A stretch of 29,080 nt of DNA, from positions 1 through 29,080 of the IMG/VR virus record IMGVR_UViG_3300010354_000434. The stretch is one strand, 5' to 3'. Shown here piece by piece: positions 6,849-16,200 of this stretch (the stretch's first letter is position 1; each line of letters starts with the position of its first letter). The notes below the pieces were generated by a model that worked only from the letters and a program-made list of their open reading frames with translations, was not told where the DNA came from and did not search any database. A program made the position numbers and the translations under genes. The DNA is from a virus.

Positions 6849-8099
6849 TTATTTTAATTTTGTCATCAAATCTTTCATTCTCTTAAACTGAGGATTCTCA
6901 TAAGCCTTTGACTCTGAAAGAACCTGAGTTGAAGATGAAGAACTTGGACTTGTTTTTAATTTGTCAACTACAGATTCAGATATCGGTTTTTTAGTATCTA
7001 AATCGTTTTTAATCAAATTATAAAGATTTTTTGATTCTTTTAATGTAGATACAGAATCAAATTTCTTCAAAATGTTTATTTTTTCTTTTTTTGTGGTAGA
7101 ATGTTCAGTAAATAATCTGGTAGCGTATGCTAAATTAGCGTTAAATACCGCAACTTCATTAAGTTTTTCTTTAAATAAAACTAAGGCTTTTTTATATTCT
7201 GTGTTCTGTTTTTTTAATTTTTCTACTTCTTCATTGATAGCACCAGAAGCGAATATTTTTTTACCTTTTATACCTAATCTATTACTACCTCCTTTATCTC
7301 CATGAGCATTCCATTTAGTTCTTGCTGCTTCAGTTGCCTCAATTTCTTTAGAATGGTTCGTATGATCTATTTCGTCATCTAATTCAATTTCATAAACGTT
7401 TTCATATTCTTCATCTATTTCGTCGTCTAATTCAATTTCATAAATGGTTTCATCTTCTTCATTATCTGTAAATTCATCATCTGTAAATTCATCATCATGA
7501 TTATTTAAATCATCTTCTTCATACATTGGATATTCGTCCATTTCAGATTCATCTAATTTAATAATGTATTCATTATCACCATCTTTAAATTCAATCCTAC
7601 CGTCGTCTTTTTTAACGATAAATCCATCTTCAGGTTTCATTGCTTTAAAAATTGTAAAGACTTCATCATGGTCAGCTTCTGTATAATCAAGAACTTCTTC
7701 TCCATCTATATTAGAATCATTATTACCCATTTCAAACTGACTATCGTCATCAGATTCATCATCTGTAAATTCATCATCTGTAAATTCATCAGATTCATCA
7801 TCTTCATCAGATTCATCATCTTCATCAGATTCATCATCTTCATCAGATTCATCATCTTCAGGAGTTTCATCATCTTCAGGGGTTTCATCTTCATCATTAT
7901 TTGATGATACATCTTTTTCTTCTTTACTAGGATTTTGTTCATAAAGATCATTTTCCTCTTCTTCCAAAGATTCTTTTAACAAATCATTTAGTTCTTGTTT
8001 CATTGTAGAAGCAAGTATACCTTTTGCGTTCGTTTTCACGGCCTCTTCAAGTGTTTGAACTTGAAGCAATGCTTGTTCTAAAATTGATTTTTCATTCAT
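6849..8099 (-). CDS. 22: Prohead core scaffolding protein, gp22-like, with acidic repeats
   Basis: Probable internal scaffold around which the capsid assembles and which the prohead protease later digests. The assignment is mainly positional: it sits between protease and capsid genes exactly as T4 gene 22, with an acidic, coiled, low-complexity composition. The 416 residues begin with a helical segment (LQVQTLEEAVKTNAKGILAS). A very acidic middle has repeated DESDED and EFTDD units (about residues 65-120) and a second acidic cluster containing two YEIELDDEID copies. A Lys-rich helical end (LKKQNTEYKKALVLFKEKL) closes with QFKRMKDLMTKLK. That last motif resembles the protease C-terminus. The gap to the capsid gene is only 27 bases, so they are cotranscribed. 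The acidic centre is unusually long. Confidence 0.8.
   Translation of the reverse strand: MNEKSILEQALLQVQTLEEAVKTNAKGILASTMKQELNDLLKESLEEEENDLYEQNPSKEEKDVSSNNDEDETPEDDETPEDDESDEDDESDEDDESDEDDESDEFTDDEFTDDESDDDSQFEMGNNDSNIDGEEVLDYTEADHDEVFTIFKAMKPEDGFIVKKDDGRIEFKDGDNEYIIKLDESEMDEYPMYEEDDLNNHDDEFTDDEFTDNEEDETIYEIELDDEIDEEYENVYEIELDDEIDHTNHSKEIEATEAARTKWNAHGDKGGSNRLGIKGKKIFASGAINEEVEKLKKQNTEYKKALVLFKEKLNEVAVFNANLAYATRLFTEHSTTKKEKINILKKFDSVSTLKESKNLYNLIKNDLDTKKPISESVVDKLKTSPSSSSSTQVLSESKAYENPQFKRMKDLMTKLK
7789..7860 (-). repeat. 18-bp direct repeats in the scaffold gene
   Basis: About four head-to-tail copies of an 18-bp unit (AGATTCATCATCTTCATC on the plus strand) encode the DESDED runs. Related 15-bp units (ATCATCTGTAAATTC), coding for the EFTDD motif, flank them at about 7759-7788 and recur near 7465-7495. 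These repeats are prone to slippage, so the length of the acidic domain probably varies between relatives. Confidence 0.85.
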
Positions 8100-8140
8100 T
8101 GGAAAATTATTTTTTATATAAATATTACATTATTATAAAA
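8100..8140 (-). promoter_or_regulatory. AT-box upstream of scaffold gene (promoter-like)
   Basis: On the coding strand the leader reads GTAATATTTATATAAAAAAT a little upstream of the ATG. It matches the AT-box found before the portal, KTSC and C39/GNAT genes in this window. It may be a late promoter for scaffold and capsid. In such AT-rich DNA the evidence is only moderate. Confidence 0.35.
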
Positions 8141-8175
8141 AATTTACTTTTTAACAATAAAAAACGTAATTTTTT

Positions 8176-8859
8176 TTATTTATATAAAAAATTGTCTAAT
8201 TTTTTCATTAGATTTTTCATTTTATCTACAGATTGAGATTTTTCTTCTATCGATTCTTCGTAATTATTCCTATCGTCAATATTTTTAAATATATATGCAC
8301 CTGGAGTTGATGGGGATGATACTAAATCAAAACATACTAATTCAAAATCATCTTGAACAATATTTTGTCCTTTGATATTTTTTAATGATCCTACACCTCT
8401 TGAAGAAATTCCTAAAGTTGCTCCATTCATTAAAAGCATGGCCGCTTGGTCACCTTTAGTACTAACTATTCCCATTTTTTTCCATCCCGGTGATGTAAAT
8501 AATTTTATTTTACCCATTAATATTTTTCCATCCCACCATGTTTCAAGTATTGAGTGTGAGACTCTATCTAAATCAATCAATGAACTCGAAGGATGATTTA
8601 ATTCATTTAAAGCACCTCCTTTTCTTATTATATTTTGATATTTTTCATTTTCTCTTTTTAATAAATTTTCAGGATATATTCTACCATTTTTGTTTGGTGT
8701 ATCAAATTTTTGTAAAACCGCATGCAGTATTATTTCATCAAAAAAATTAGTATCTTTCATTTCAGATATAATTTTTTTATTATCTTTTGGTGAAATATGT
8801 CCTGCGTCATATTCTATTAAAAGTTTTCTACCATCTTTAAATACATGTTCATTTTCCAT
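8176..8859 (-). CDS. 21: Prohead core protease, T4 gp21-like
   Basis: Serine protease of the herpesvirus-assemblin/T4 gp21 type that digests the scaffold and trims the capsid protein during head maturation. The 227-residue protein shows LHAVLQKFDTPNKNGRIYP (residues 45-63), the catalytic His region GGALNELNHP (His89), and the nucleophile region GATLGISSRG (Ser152 or Ser153). These are followed by DFELVCFDLVSSPSTPGA. These are the family's diagnostic blocks, and the length matches T4 gp21 (about 212). The C-terminus VDKMKNLMKKLDNFLYK resembles the end of the scaffold. It sits immediately upstream of the scaffold and capsid genes as in T4. Its start MENEHVF is preceded by ATATTTATTAAAAT. Confidence 0.92.
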   Translation of the reverse strand: MENEHVFKDGRKLLIEYDAGHISPKDNKKIISEMKDTNFFDEIILHAVLQKFDTPNKNGRIYPENLLKRENEKYQNIIRKGGALNELNHPSSSLIDLDRVSHSILETWWDGKILMGKIKLFTSPGWKKMGIVSTKGDQAAMLLMNGATLGISSRGVGSLKNIKGQNIVQDDFELVCFDLVSSPSTPGAYIFKNIDDRNNYEESIEEKSQSVDKMKNLMKKLDNFLYK

Positions 8860-8891
8860 ATTTTAATAAATATTATATAATAAATATATCA

Positions 8892-9317
8892 TTACCTCTT
8901 TTTATTAAAGAAATTAAAAAGAATTTCATCAATTAAAAACTCATCAATAACGTGTTTTGATAAAGTTTTAATAACTTCTTTTATCTCTTTAGACTTTATT
9001 TCAAAATGTTTGTCGACAAATAATGTTATTTCCAAATCCATAAAAGATCTTTTATTTATTTTTATACTATTTGTTTTTATATCTAAATCTACAATTGATT
9101 CTTTCTTAAAAAAATCAGTTTTTAAATTAAAAATATAACTTCTTATTGTTTTATTAATTTTTGAAATTATTTTTTTATAATCGTAATTTTCTTCAGATGG
9201 TTGTGTCCAAGAATTTAATTTAATATAAATTGTTTTTAAATTTTTAAAATCAACAGTTCCATAACCAATTTTAACATTATTATGTACTCCAATGTTAATA
9301 AATTTTCCTTTTTTCAT
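8892..9317 (-). CDS. Unknown head-module protein (position of T4 gp68)
   Basis: Not recognised; 141 residues from the chosen ATG at 9317 (MKKGKFINIG). An in-frame ATG at 9347 would add ten residues, but those codons coincide with a promoter-like AT-box, so I prefer the shorter form. The N-terminal half looks beta-rich (NNVKIGYGTVDFKNLKTIYI, then LNSWTQPSEENYDY). The C-terminal half is helical and Lys-rich and ends DEILFNFFNKKR. It lies between portal and protease, where T4 has the small core proteins gp67 and gp68, so a prohead-core role is possible on position alone. It starts a transcription unit after the terminator at 9384-9413. Confidence 0.72.
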   Translation of the reverse strand: MKKGKFINIGVHNNVKIGYGTVDFKNLKTIYIKLNSWTQPSEENYDYKKIISKINKTIRSYIFNLKTDFFKKESIVDLDIKTNSIKINKRSFMDLEITLFVDKHFEIKSKEIKEVIKTLSKHVIDEFLIDEILFNFFNKKR

Positions 9318-9383
9318 TAATATATTTTTTATATATAAAATATACATAATAAAATTAAAAAATCAAAATTTTATATATATAAA

Positions 9384-9413
9384 AAAAACCTTGGATATTT
9401 ATCCAAGGTTTTT
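9384..9413 (-). terminator. Intrinsic terminator between head-gene units (symmetrical)
   Basis: A perfect 13-bp stem (AAAAACCTTGGAT / ATCCAAGGTTTTT) with a 4-base loop is flanked by A and T tracts on both sides. It would end minus-strand transcription after the gene at 9421-10173 and could work in either direction. Confidence 0.9.
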
Positions 9414-9420
9414 AATTATA

Positions 9421-10173
9421 TTAAATTAAACCATTTTTAAGTTCTAATAACTTATAATAGTTATACCTTGATGATTTTGTTTCATCTACTTGTTTTTTTA
9501 CATTCATAAGTTTTTCAGTCAAAGAATCATCATTTGATTCACTTAAAATATTTTTTATTTTATCAGATAATTCTGATTTAATTATATTCATTTCTTCTAA
9601 TAATTTTTTTTCATCCATAGATACAATTTTTTTAAATGTTTTTTTCTGTTCTTCATTTAAAAAATCACCGTATTTAATATTGAAATTGTTTACTAAAACA
9701 TTATTCAGTAAAGAAAAATTTTCAATTTGAACATTTGAAATATCATTTGTTTTAATTTCTTTTTCTTCAGTTAAAAATTTAATAAAATTTTCTTTAGACC
9801 GGAATTTTTCATTAATATTATTAATATTATGTTCTTCAGATATAGAATCCAACCATTCGTATAATTCATTCTTTTCAGAAACTACGTCTTTTAATATTTT
9901 ATTTAATTTTTTACAATCTGAGTTTATTGATTTCATTTTTTCAATGAAATGAGGTTCTAAAGTTTCCACAAATAATCTGGCATTATCTTTCTGTTGGATA
10001 TAAGTTGTTTCCATATCTTCATAAAACTTATAAACCTCGACCAAATTTTTATTAGATTTTAATTTTTTAATTAAATCTAATAATTCTTTTCGATTACCAG
10101 AATTATATGATTCTGTCAATTTAACCAATAATTTTGTTTTTAATTCACCAAATTTTACCATATTATTTTTCAT
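9421..10173 (-). CDS. Unknown helical protein downstream of portal
   Basis: Not recognised; up to 250 residues, almost entirely predicted helix and coiled coil. Segments include KLLVKLTESYNSGNRKELLD, YKFYEDMETTYIQQKDNARL, SDCKKLNKILKDVVSEKNEL and LTEKLMNVKKQVDETKSSRY. The first ATG (10173) overlaps the portal end by 11 bases. The ATG of Met5 (10161, MVKFGELKTK) starts just past the portal stop and is an equally good choice. It is the last gene of the terminase-portal unit, ahead of a terminator, in the slot of T4 gp67. A prohead core or head-completion role is possible but rests only on position and helical composition. Confidence 0.8.
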   Translation of the reverse strand: MKNNMVKFGELKTKLLVKLTESYNSGNRKELLDLIKKLKSNKNLVEVYKFYEDMETTYIQQKDNARLFVETLEPHFIEKMKSINSDCKKLNKILKDVVSEKNELYEWLDSISEEHNINNINEKFRSKENFIKFLTEEKEIKTNDISNVQIENFSLLNNVLVNNFNIKYGDFLNEEQKKTFKKIVSMDEKKLLEEMNIIKSELSDKIKNILSESNDDSLTEKLMNVKKQVDETKSSRYNYYKLLELKNGLI

Positions 10174-13100
10174 TTAAAATGTTTTTTAATTTATTTTCTA
10201 TTTCATAAATATTATTTTGTGCTTTATTTATGTCAAATAAATCACTTAAATCATCACCATCACCTAACATATTTAATATATTTCTTTTCTTTGTTGATTC
10301 TGCTAATGGTTCCGATCCGCCTGAAGATGGTGGAGGTACACCACCCATATCCATACCACCACCAGCAGCTTCACCAGATGATTGCCCTTGTTCTAATTTT
10401 TCTCTTTCTTCTTCGGGAATACCGTATTTTGAATCAACATCATCAAATACACCTGAACGTTTAATAATTGTCGATGTATTTGTTAATTCAAATCCCATCG
10501 CCCTTTCTAATCTTTGTTGTTGCAAATCAAGTAAAACTTCACTATCACTCATACCTAGAATATTCTTTTTTGCCCAAGTGTGAGAAACCGGTAATATACC
10601 AATTTGTGAATTATCGGATGTTGCGTCTTTATATAATAATATTTTTTCCTTCCATTGTTCAATTCTTAATAAATCAGATTGTGCGGATGGATTAGTTAAA
10701 GAAAGTGTAAAATTGTCTAATTCATCTTCCATACCAAGAAGATAAAGATGCATCAATGCGATTTTATTTAATTCCTGAACTAATGATTTTTGTATTCTAT
10801 TGATTGTTCTGGCAAAACGAATATCCATCAATGCTAATTGTTTTCCATCACCTACTACATCCTCAAATCCTAAAAAAGCTTTAGGTATACGAAGAGCAGA
10901 CAACATTTTCTTTTGAATATATTCAATATCCGCGATTTCTCCTAAATTTTGTGCTCCAGCTAAAGTTTCAATTGGATTTGTTTGAGACGGGTCTCTAATT
11001 GGTATAAAATAATCTTGGTCTACTGCCATTTGATTATATCTCATATCTATTTGACCATTTCTAGAATCTACTACTTGGTCTCTTTTGAATTTACTTGCAA
11101 CACGTTGTACATATGCTTCAATATCTTTATCGTCCATATTACCTACAAATACTTTAAAAACTCTTCTTTCGGGTGCTCTGGTGTTGTGTACAGGAATATT
11201 ATTCGCAATAAAATTATGTTCCTCATGTTCTACACTAATGTCATAAACTTTTTCTTCACCCCATTCTGATATGTTAATAATATTTTCAGTTAAGGGGGTA
11301 ATTAATTCACTAATCGTAACCTCATATGAATAAGTTTCTTTTATTCTACGACCAGATTCAATTTCATGACCACCTTCTCGAAAACGTGTTTTGATATGAC
11401 CTGAATTTAACCCCATTCCTGACCATAGTTCTTTAATATCTTCAATAAGTTTTTTATTACACAGGGCGATTGTAGTGAACATTGTTCCTTTTGGTGTGTG
11501 TCGAATACATCCGTCAGCATCCATTAAACCCTCCATAAATGATTTTTTAATATCGTATTCTTGTTGAAATACCCATTTTGGAATTCTTTTATTGTGTGCC
11601 CCTTTTATATAACCTAATTCAATTAAAATATCTTTTAATCTTTTAGAACTAACTGAGTATGATGTGTATTTTCTATTATTACTGACATTGAGTGATATTC
11701 TATATTCGTATTTTTTAAATAATTGATAATATTTTTCATTAACTTCTTCATCACTTCCTTCGGCAAAACCTACAACATCACCTGAAATAAACCCATCCCC
11801 TATCATGAAACCAAAAAATTTAGCAAAATCAGCATCAACATAATCAGGTAAGTTTAGTGTGTTTGGTTTAATTTCACCTTTAGTGTATGTCACTAAATGT
11901 GTTGGTTGAATATTAAACTCTTCACAAACCATCAATGCAGTTAAATGAGGTAACCCTTTAATTCCTTTACCACCATACAAAAATTGTCTAATCTTTATTA
12001 TATCCCCACATTTTCTCATTTTTTCGGAAATGGAATCGTTAAATTTTTGAGACCTAAATTCACCCACTCCTTCTTTTGTTAAATAAGAATAAAGAATATC
12101 ACCATTACGATTAATTTTTTTTGGTATTACGGGTAGATTATTAACATTAGTATTAATTAATTTATGTTTTTTAATCATTAAGTCTTTTGCGTCAACATAC
12201 TTTAACACATCTCCATCCTGAACTAAAATTGGGTGGGTTTCTGTGCAAATAATTTCATTATGTAAAGATTTTATTTTCAAAACTTTTTTAATTCCATTAT
12301 CTTTAACGTAGGTGACTTTATTCGAGATAAGGTTTTGACTTTTATCAAAGCTTAAAATAGTGTCACCTTCTTGAATATCTTTTATGTATTTGTAACCATC
12401 GATGGTCCTTACTCTTGTGTCACCCACTAAACATGTTCTATAAATTAACATAGCGTCTTCAGCTAACAGTAATTGTTTCCAAATTCTTCTAATTTTATCT
12501 AACATACTTGTTCCGTATGGTAATTTTCTATCATCACCTAATAATCTAAAGTGTGCAATTTCCCATGCTTGAAATTCTAATTCTTTATTCGTCCATTGGA
12601 ATCTTAATTCTCTTGTTGGTATTTTTTCATTTCTTTGATTTGGTGACTTGGATTCTCTACCTTCTATTCTTTCTATTTCAATGTTAGGTAATTGTTGACA
12701 ACCGATAATACCTTTTTCAGGATCTATTTTTAGATAAACAAAATTATCACCATATTTACAAACACCTCTAGCCCACATTTGTAAATTAGTATTTAAATCA
12801 AGTCTATTTATAAATAGATCTTCTAAAATTGATTTAACTCTAGAAGATTCAGAAAAAATTGTTAATATATCACCTTTTTCTGAAAGTGTTGTTGACTCTT
12901 CAGCGTATATATCCAATGCTGCTGATATTTCTGGTGTGAACTCCATACTTTCATAATCGTAATACGCTGACAATCTATTCGGTTCATAATATACTGATTG
13001 ATTATAAAGTGATTGTTCTAATTTAGTCCATTTATCCGCAATATATTGTGTTTGTTGTGCTTGTAATATTGCTTTTTCATATTCTTCCCTACTATTTGTT

Positions 13101-13216
13101 TTTAGTATTTCATCTTTTGAAAAATTAAATGATTGAGGTTCCTGTAAATTACTTTTATCAGAAAACCCAAACATTCTGGTTAATTTTTGAAATACTGTTA
13201 GATTATTATCCGCCAT
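10163..13216 (-). CDS. 20: Portal protein, T4 gp20-like, interrupted by an intein
   Basis: Forms the dodecameric portal vertex through which DNA is packaged and the tail attaches. The precursor is 1017 residues; removing the intein (residues 262-678) leaves about 600, near T4 gp20 (524). Portal features include YYEPNRLSAYYDYESMEFTP, EISAALDIYAEE, WARGVCKYGDNFVYLKID and LPYGTSMLDKIRRIWKQLLL. After the intein come RAPERRVFKVFVGNM, YFIPIRDPSQTNPIETLAG and DIEYIQKKMLSALRIPKAFL. The intein interrupts the highly conserved IYR-(x)-RAPERRVF stretch. The mature C-terminus has a Gly/Ser/Pro-rich linker (GEAAGGGMDMGGVPPPSSGG) before a final helix. The start MADNNLTVF follows a clear AT-box. It is cotranscribed with terminase. 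Confidence 0.94.
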   Translation of the reverse strand: MADNNLTVFQKLTRMFGFSDKSNLQEPQSFNFSKDEILKTNSREEYEKAILQAQQTQYIADKWTKLEQSLYNQSVYYEPNRLSAYYDYESMEFTPEISAALDIYAEESTTLSEKGDILTIFSESSRVKSILEDLFINRLDLNTNLQMWARGVCKYGDNFVYLKIDPEKGIIGCQQLPNIEIERIEGRESKSPNQRNEKIPTRELRFQWTNKELEFQAWEIAHFRLLGDDRKLPYGTSMLDKIRRIWKQLLLAEDAMLIYRTCLVGDTRVRTIDGYKYIKDIQEGDTILSFDKSQNLISNKVTYVKDNGIKKVLKIKSLHNEIICTETHPILVQDGDVLKYVDAKDLMIKKHKLINTNVNNLPVIPKKINRNGDILYSYLTKEGVGEFRSQKFNDSISEKMRKCGDIIKIRQFLYGGKGIKGLPHLTALMVCEEFNIQPTHLVTYTKGEIKPNTLNLPDYVDADFAKFFGFMIGDGFISGDVVGFAEGSDEEVNEKYYQLFKKYEYRISLNVSNNRKYTSYSVSSKRLKDILIELGYIKGAHNKRIPKWVFQQEYDIKKSFMEGLMDADGCIRHTPKGTMFTTIALCNKKLIEDIKELWSGMGLNSGHIKTRFREGGHEIESGRRIKETYSYEVTISELITPLTENIINISEWGEEKVYDISVEHEEHNFIANNIPVHNTRAPERRVFKVFVGNMDDKDIEAYVQRVASKFKRDQVVDSRNGQIDMRYNQMAVDQDYFIPIRDPSQTNPIETLAGAQNLGEIADIEYIQKKMLSALRIPKAFLGFEDVVGDGKQLALMDIRFARTINRIQKSLVQELNKIALMHLYLLGMEDELDNFTLSLTNPSAQSDLLRIEQWKEKILLYKDATSDNSQIGILPVSHTWAKKNILGMSDSEVLLDLQQQRLERAMGFELTNTSTIIKRSGVFDDVDSKYGIPEEEREKLEQGQSSGEAAGGGMDMGGVPPPSSGGSEPLAESTKKRNILNMLGDGDDLSDLFDINKAQNNIYEIENKLKNILNEK
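11183..12433 (-). mobile_element. Intein with LAGLIDADG homing endonuclease in the portal gene
   Basis: A 417-residue in-frame element (precursor residues 262-678). It begins with Cys262 (CLVGDTRVRTIDGYKYIKDI, splicing block A), has block B NEIICTETHPILV with Thr and His, and ends VYDISVEHEEHNFI...IPVHN with the penultimate His and final Asn678. The next extein residue is Thr679. The endonuclease domain shows two LAGLIDADG motifs, FFGFMIGDGFIS (Asp474) and FMEGLMDADGCI (Asp568); both acidic catalytic residues are intact. All splicing residues are present, so it should be active both for protein splicing and for homing into intein-free portal genes. Confidence 0.95.
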
Positions 13217-13245
13217 ATATATATAAATATTTTTTTATTAAAATA
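13217..13245 (-). promoter_or_regulatory. AT-box upstream of portal gene (promoter-like)
   Basis: The coding-strand leader carries AATATTTATATATATATGG right at the start codon, matching the boxes before the scaffold, KTSC and C39/GNAT genes. It may be a late promoter or an A/T-rich translation enhancer; the sequence alone does not decide. Confidence 0.35.
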
Positions 13246-13275
13246 TAATTAATTATTTTATTATTATAAATAATT

Positions 13276-16200
13276 TTATTTTTTTCTTTTAGAGAATAAC
13301 CAAGAAAATTCTTTATAATTATCTTTAGTTGGTGTATTTAAAAAATAATTATTATCAGGATTATTCATTTGTAATGCGCCAATTGAATCAAACGCAACAC
13401 CATATGAATAAAATGATTTTTTTGTTTCATATGTTCTTTCAGATAATGTCCAAGATTCTAACATTGCTTTATTCGCATTTTCATTTTTTTCCAACTGATT
13501 AAAACACATATCTGCAGCATACAATGCCATTGATAAACTCATTATTGAATCATCATGATGTCCTTTCATATGGTCTGGTCTTCCGTTAATATATACAAAT
13601 GTGCTTAATTCATTTAAAAGTCTAGAAGATCTAACCTTGAAATCTTTTCTTAATTGTTCTTCAAAAGCGGCAATAATTTGAGTTCTTTTATTATTAAAAT
13701 TAATCCCCGGAATTTTATCCAAAGATTTTCGATTGTATTCCCAAATATTTTTTGTATTTACCCCATCAATATATAAATTCTTATAATTCATTTCTTGTAA
13801 TTTTCTTGATGTTGCAATCCCCATACCACCCGTGATGTCAACAACAATAAATGCTTCATAAAGAACACCCCACTTATAACATATAGTGGCTAAATCATCT
13901 GGAGGTATTTTACCAATATATTCAGCAACTTGTTCCCGTTCATCAAAATCTATAATATTGATTGATGAAAAATCTTCACTATCTCCCCGGCTAACATCGC
14001 AACCCATTATATATCTATGTCCTTGAATAGGTTCTTTCCATTGCCAAAAAGTACCCTGCATATATTTTTCTTTTGGTTCTCTTATTAAATTTTTTGATAT
14101 GTTTTGTTGTACACTACCAGGAATTACACCATCACCAGACCCTAAAAAATCTGCTTCAAGCTCTTGTGAAATCTTACGTCTATCGTATTTAAATTTTTTA
14201 GACATTGATTCAAACCATGAAGAGAAAGGTTTATACCCCATTTCAATATAGTCATTATATTTTTCAATATCAAAATCGTACATAACCACTTCATCATCAT
14301 TATATCTTTCTCTATTTAACATATAATCACATATATCTGTACATTTTACCCATCTTAAATCTTTAGAATAACGAGGATCTTTAAACCATCTTAAATCAGT
14401 TACATGAAAATTATTTAATTTTCTAACGGATTGTTCATAAACACCGTGATATATAGGGTCAAATCCATTGGGTGTTGAAATTAATATAATTTTTCCTCCT
14501 GTATTATGTGAAATAATACTATTACTTATAAAAGATGAACCATCAGGTATTTCCAAATCATAAGTATAATCTTCAAATGTTTCTATATTTATAATTTCTT
14601 CATAATAATAATTTAGTGATTCTTCGTATCTTTTTATCCATTTTAATAAAGTATTTTTATTTTTTAAATTCTTACTGATTAATTTTTCATAACTATGATA
14701 TGAAATATGATTACCATTTTTTCTCATTAATATATCAAGAAATCTATAACTTTTTTCATATTCAGTTCTGGTGATATTGTTTTCTTTTAGAATTGTTTTT
14801 AATTCATTTTTATTTGCGGATATATATATTGAATTTTTTATTTTGTTTATAAAAAATTCTTTTTTATTTTGTTTACGTTCTAATCTAAATCCTATTTCAT
14901 TATAAAAATGAGGTATAAATTCATTTTTAATAAAAAGATTGTAAATTTTAGTTATATGATTTTTATCTTTTAAAATAGATGTTTTTGATGTTTTTTGTTC
15001 ACTATATCTAATATATGATCTAACTCCAAAATTCGATAATAATATTTGTAATTGATTAATTAATTTTTTTGATGTAGAAGAGTATTTTATACCGTTTTTA
15101 AACACACAACCATCCCCATCAAACATTCCTTGTAAAAAAGATTTTATTACTATTTTAGATGATTGTAAAATATAATTAGGTATTTCTTTATCTTTTGCTA
15201 TTGTTTTTTTCATACCCACATATTCAAAAAAGAATCTTTGTAAATAAGACGAAGTATAATAAAAATGATTTTTTCTATTTTTAATAAAACCAAAATCTAA
15301 AAGAAATTTCTCAATATCAATATCACCATTACATATTTGTATAGTATTTTTTGAAAAACTACCTTCCGCAATATATAACCCCATCAAATATGGTAAATTT
15401 AAATCATCAGAAAGTTTTTTTGGTAATTTATATTTTTCATTTTCATTTCCATGTTTTAATGGAAAGACAATTTCGTTATCTTCTCCGAATAAATTTTGGT
15501 TATATTGTATTTTAATTTTATCACCCAATTTTAGATTTTCCATCCATTCCCATTCGTCATCACCATCTTTATTTGTTAATAATGGATGTTTATAAGAACC
15601 GATTAATTCAAAACCACTTTTCGTTTGTATTTTATAACATTTAGATTTTTCAGATTTAAATGTATTTTTTATATTTGTTATTTTTAAATCTTTATTAATT
15701 ACTTTTAAATTTCCATTATATTTTGTAAATCCAATTTTTTCTTTTTCTACCACAATATCTTTCAATTGAATTAATCCATTATTTGTTAATATATAACTAT
15801 CTTCATGAACACATGATAAAGACGCCATGGATGCTGCCCAAAAATCGTCTCCCGCTTCAATATATGCTGCTTCATCGAAAATAAGTATAGTTGGTGTATA
15901 ACCACGTAACGCATCGGCTGATGTCGCTACCGCTTTAACTTCACAACCATTATTTAATCTAAATCTACTTTCTGAGTTTTTATCAACAGAGAATCCTACA
16001 TTAATCCAATCAGGCCATTGGTCAAGGAAATGGCGAATTTTATTCGCCATTTCAATTGCAGTATCTCTTTTATTTGCAATAACAAGTACCCTTTCTGGGT
16101 TCTCTGGTTTTGCTATTTGTAATCTTCTAGATATCCAAGCCGCAGTAACTGTTGTTACACCCGCTTGTCTATATTTTCTTGTTATATTTTCATTATATTT

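Noticed and set aside
7668-7951. Open frames on both strands over the scaffold repeats (Ile/Phe-rich or Met/Lys-rich)
   Set aside because: They are by-products of the 18-bp repeat in other frames, with extreme composition and no leader.
9318-9347. ATG at 9347 as start of the small head-module gene
   Set aside because: The extra ten codons coincide with an AT-box and add no conserved-looking sequence.
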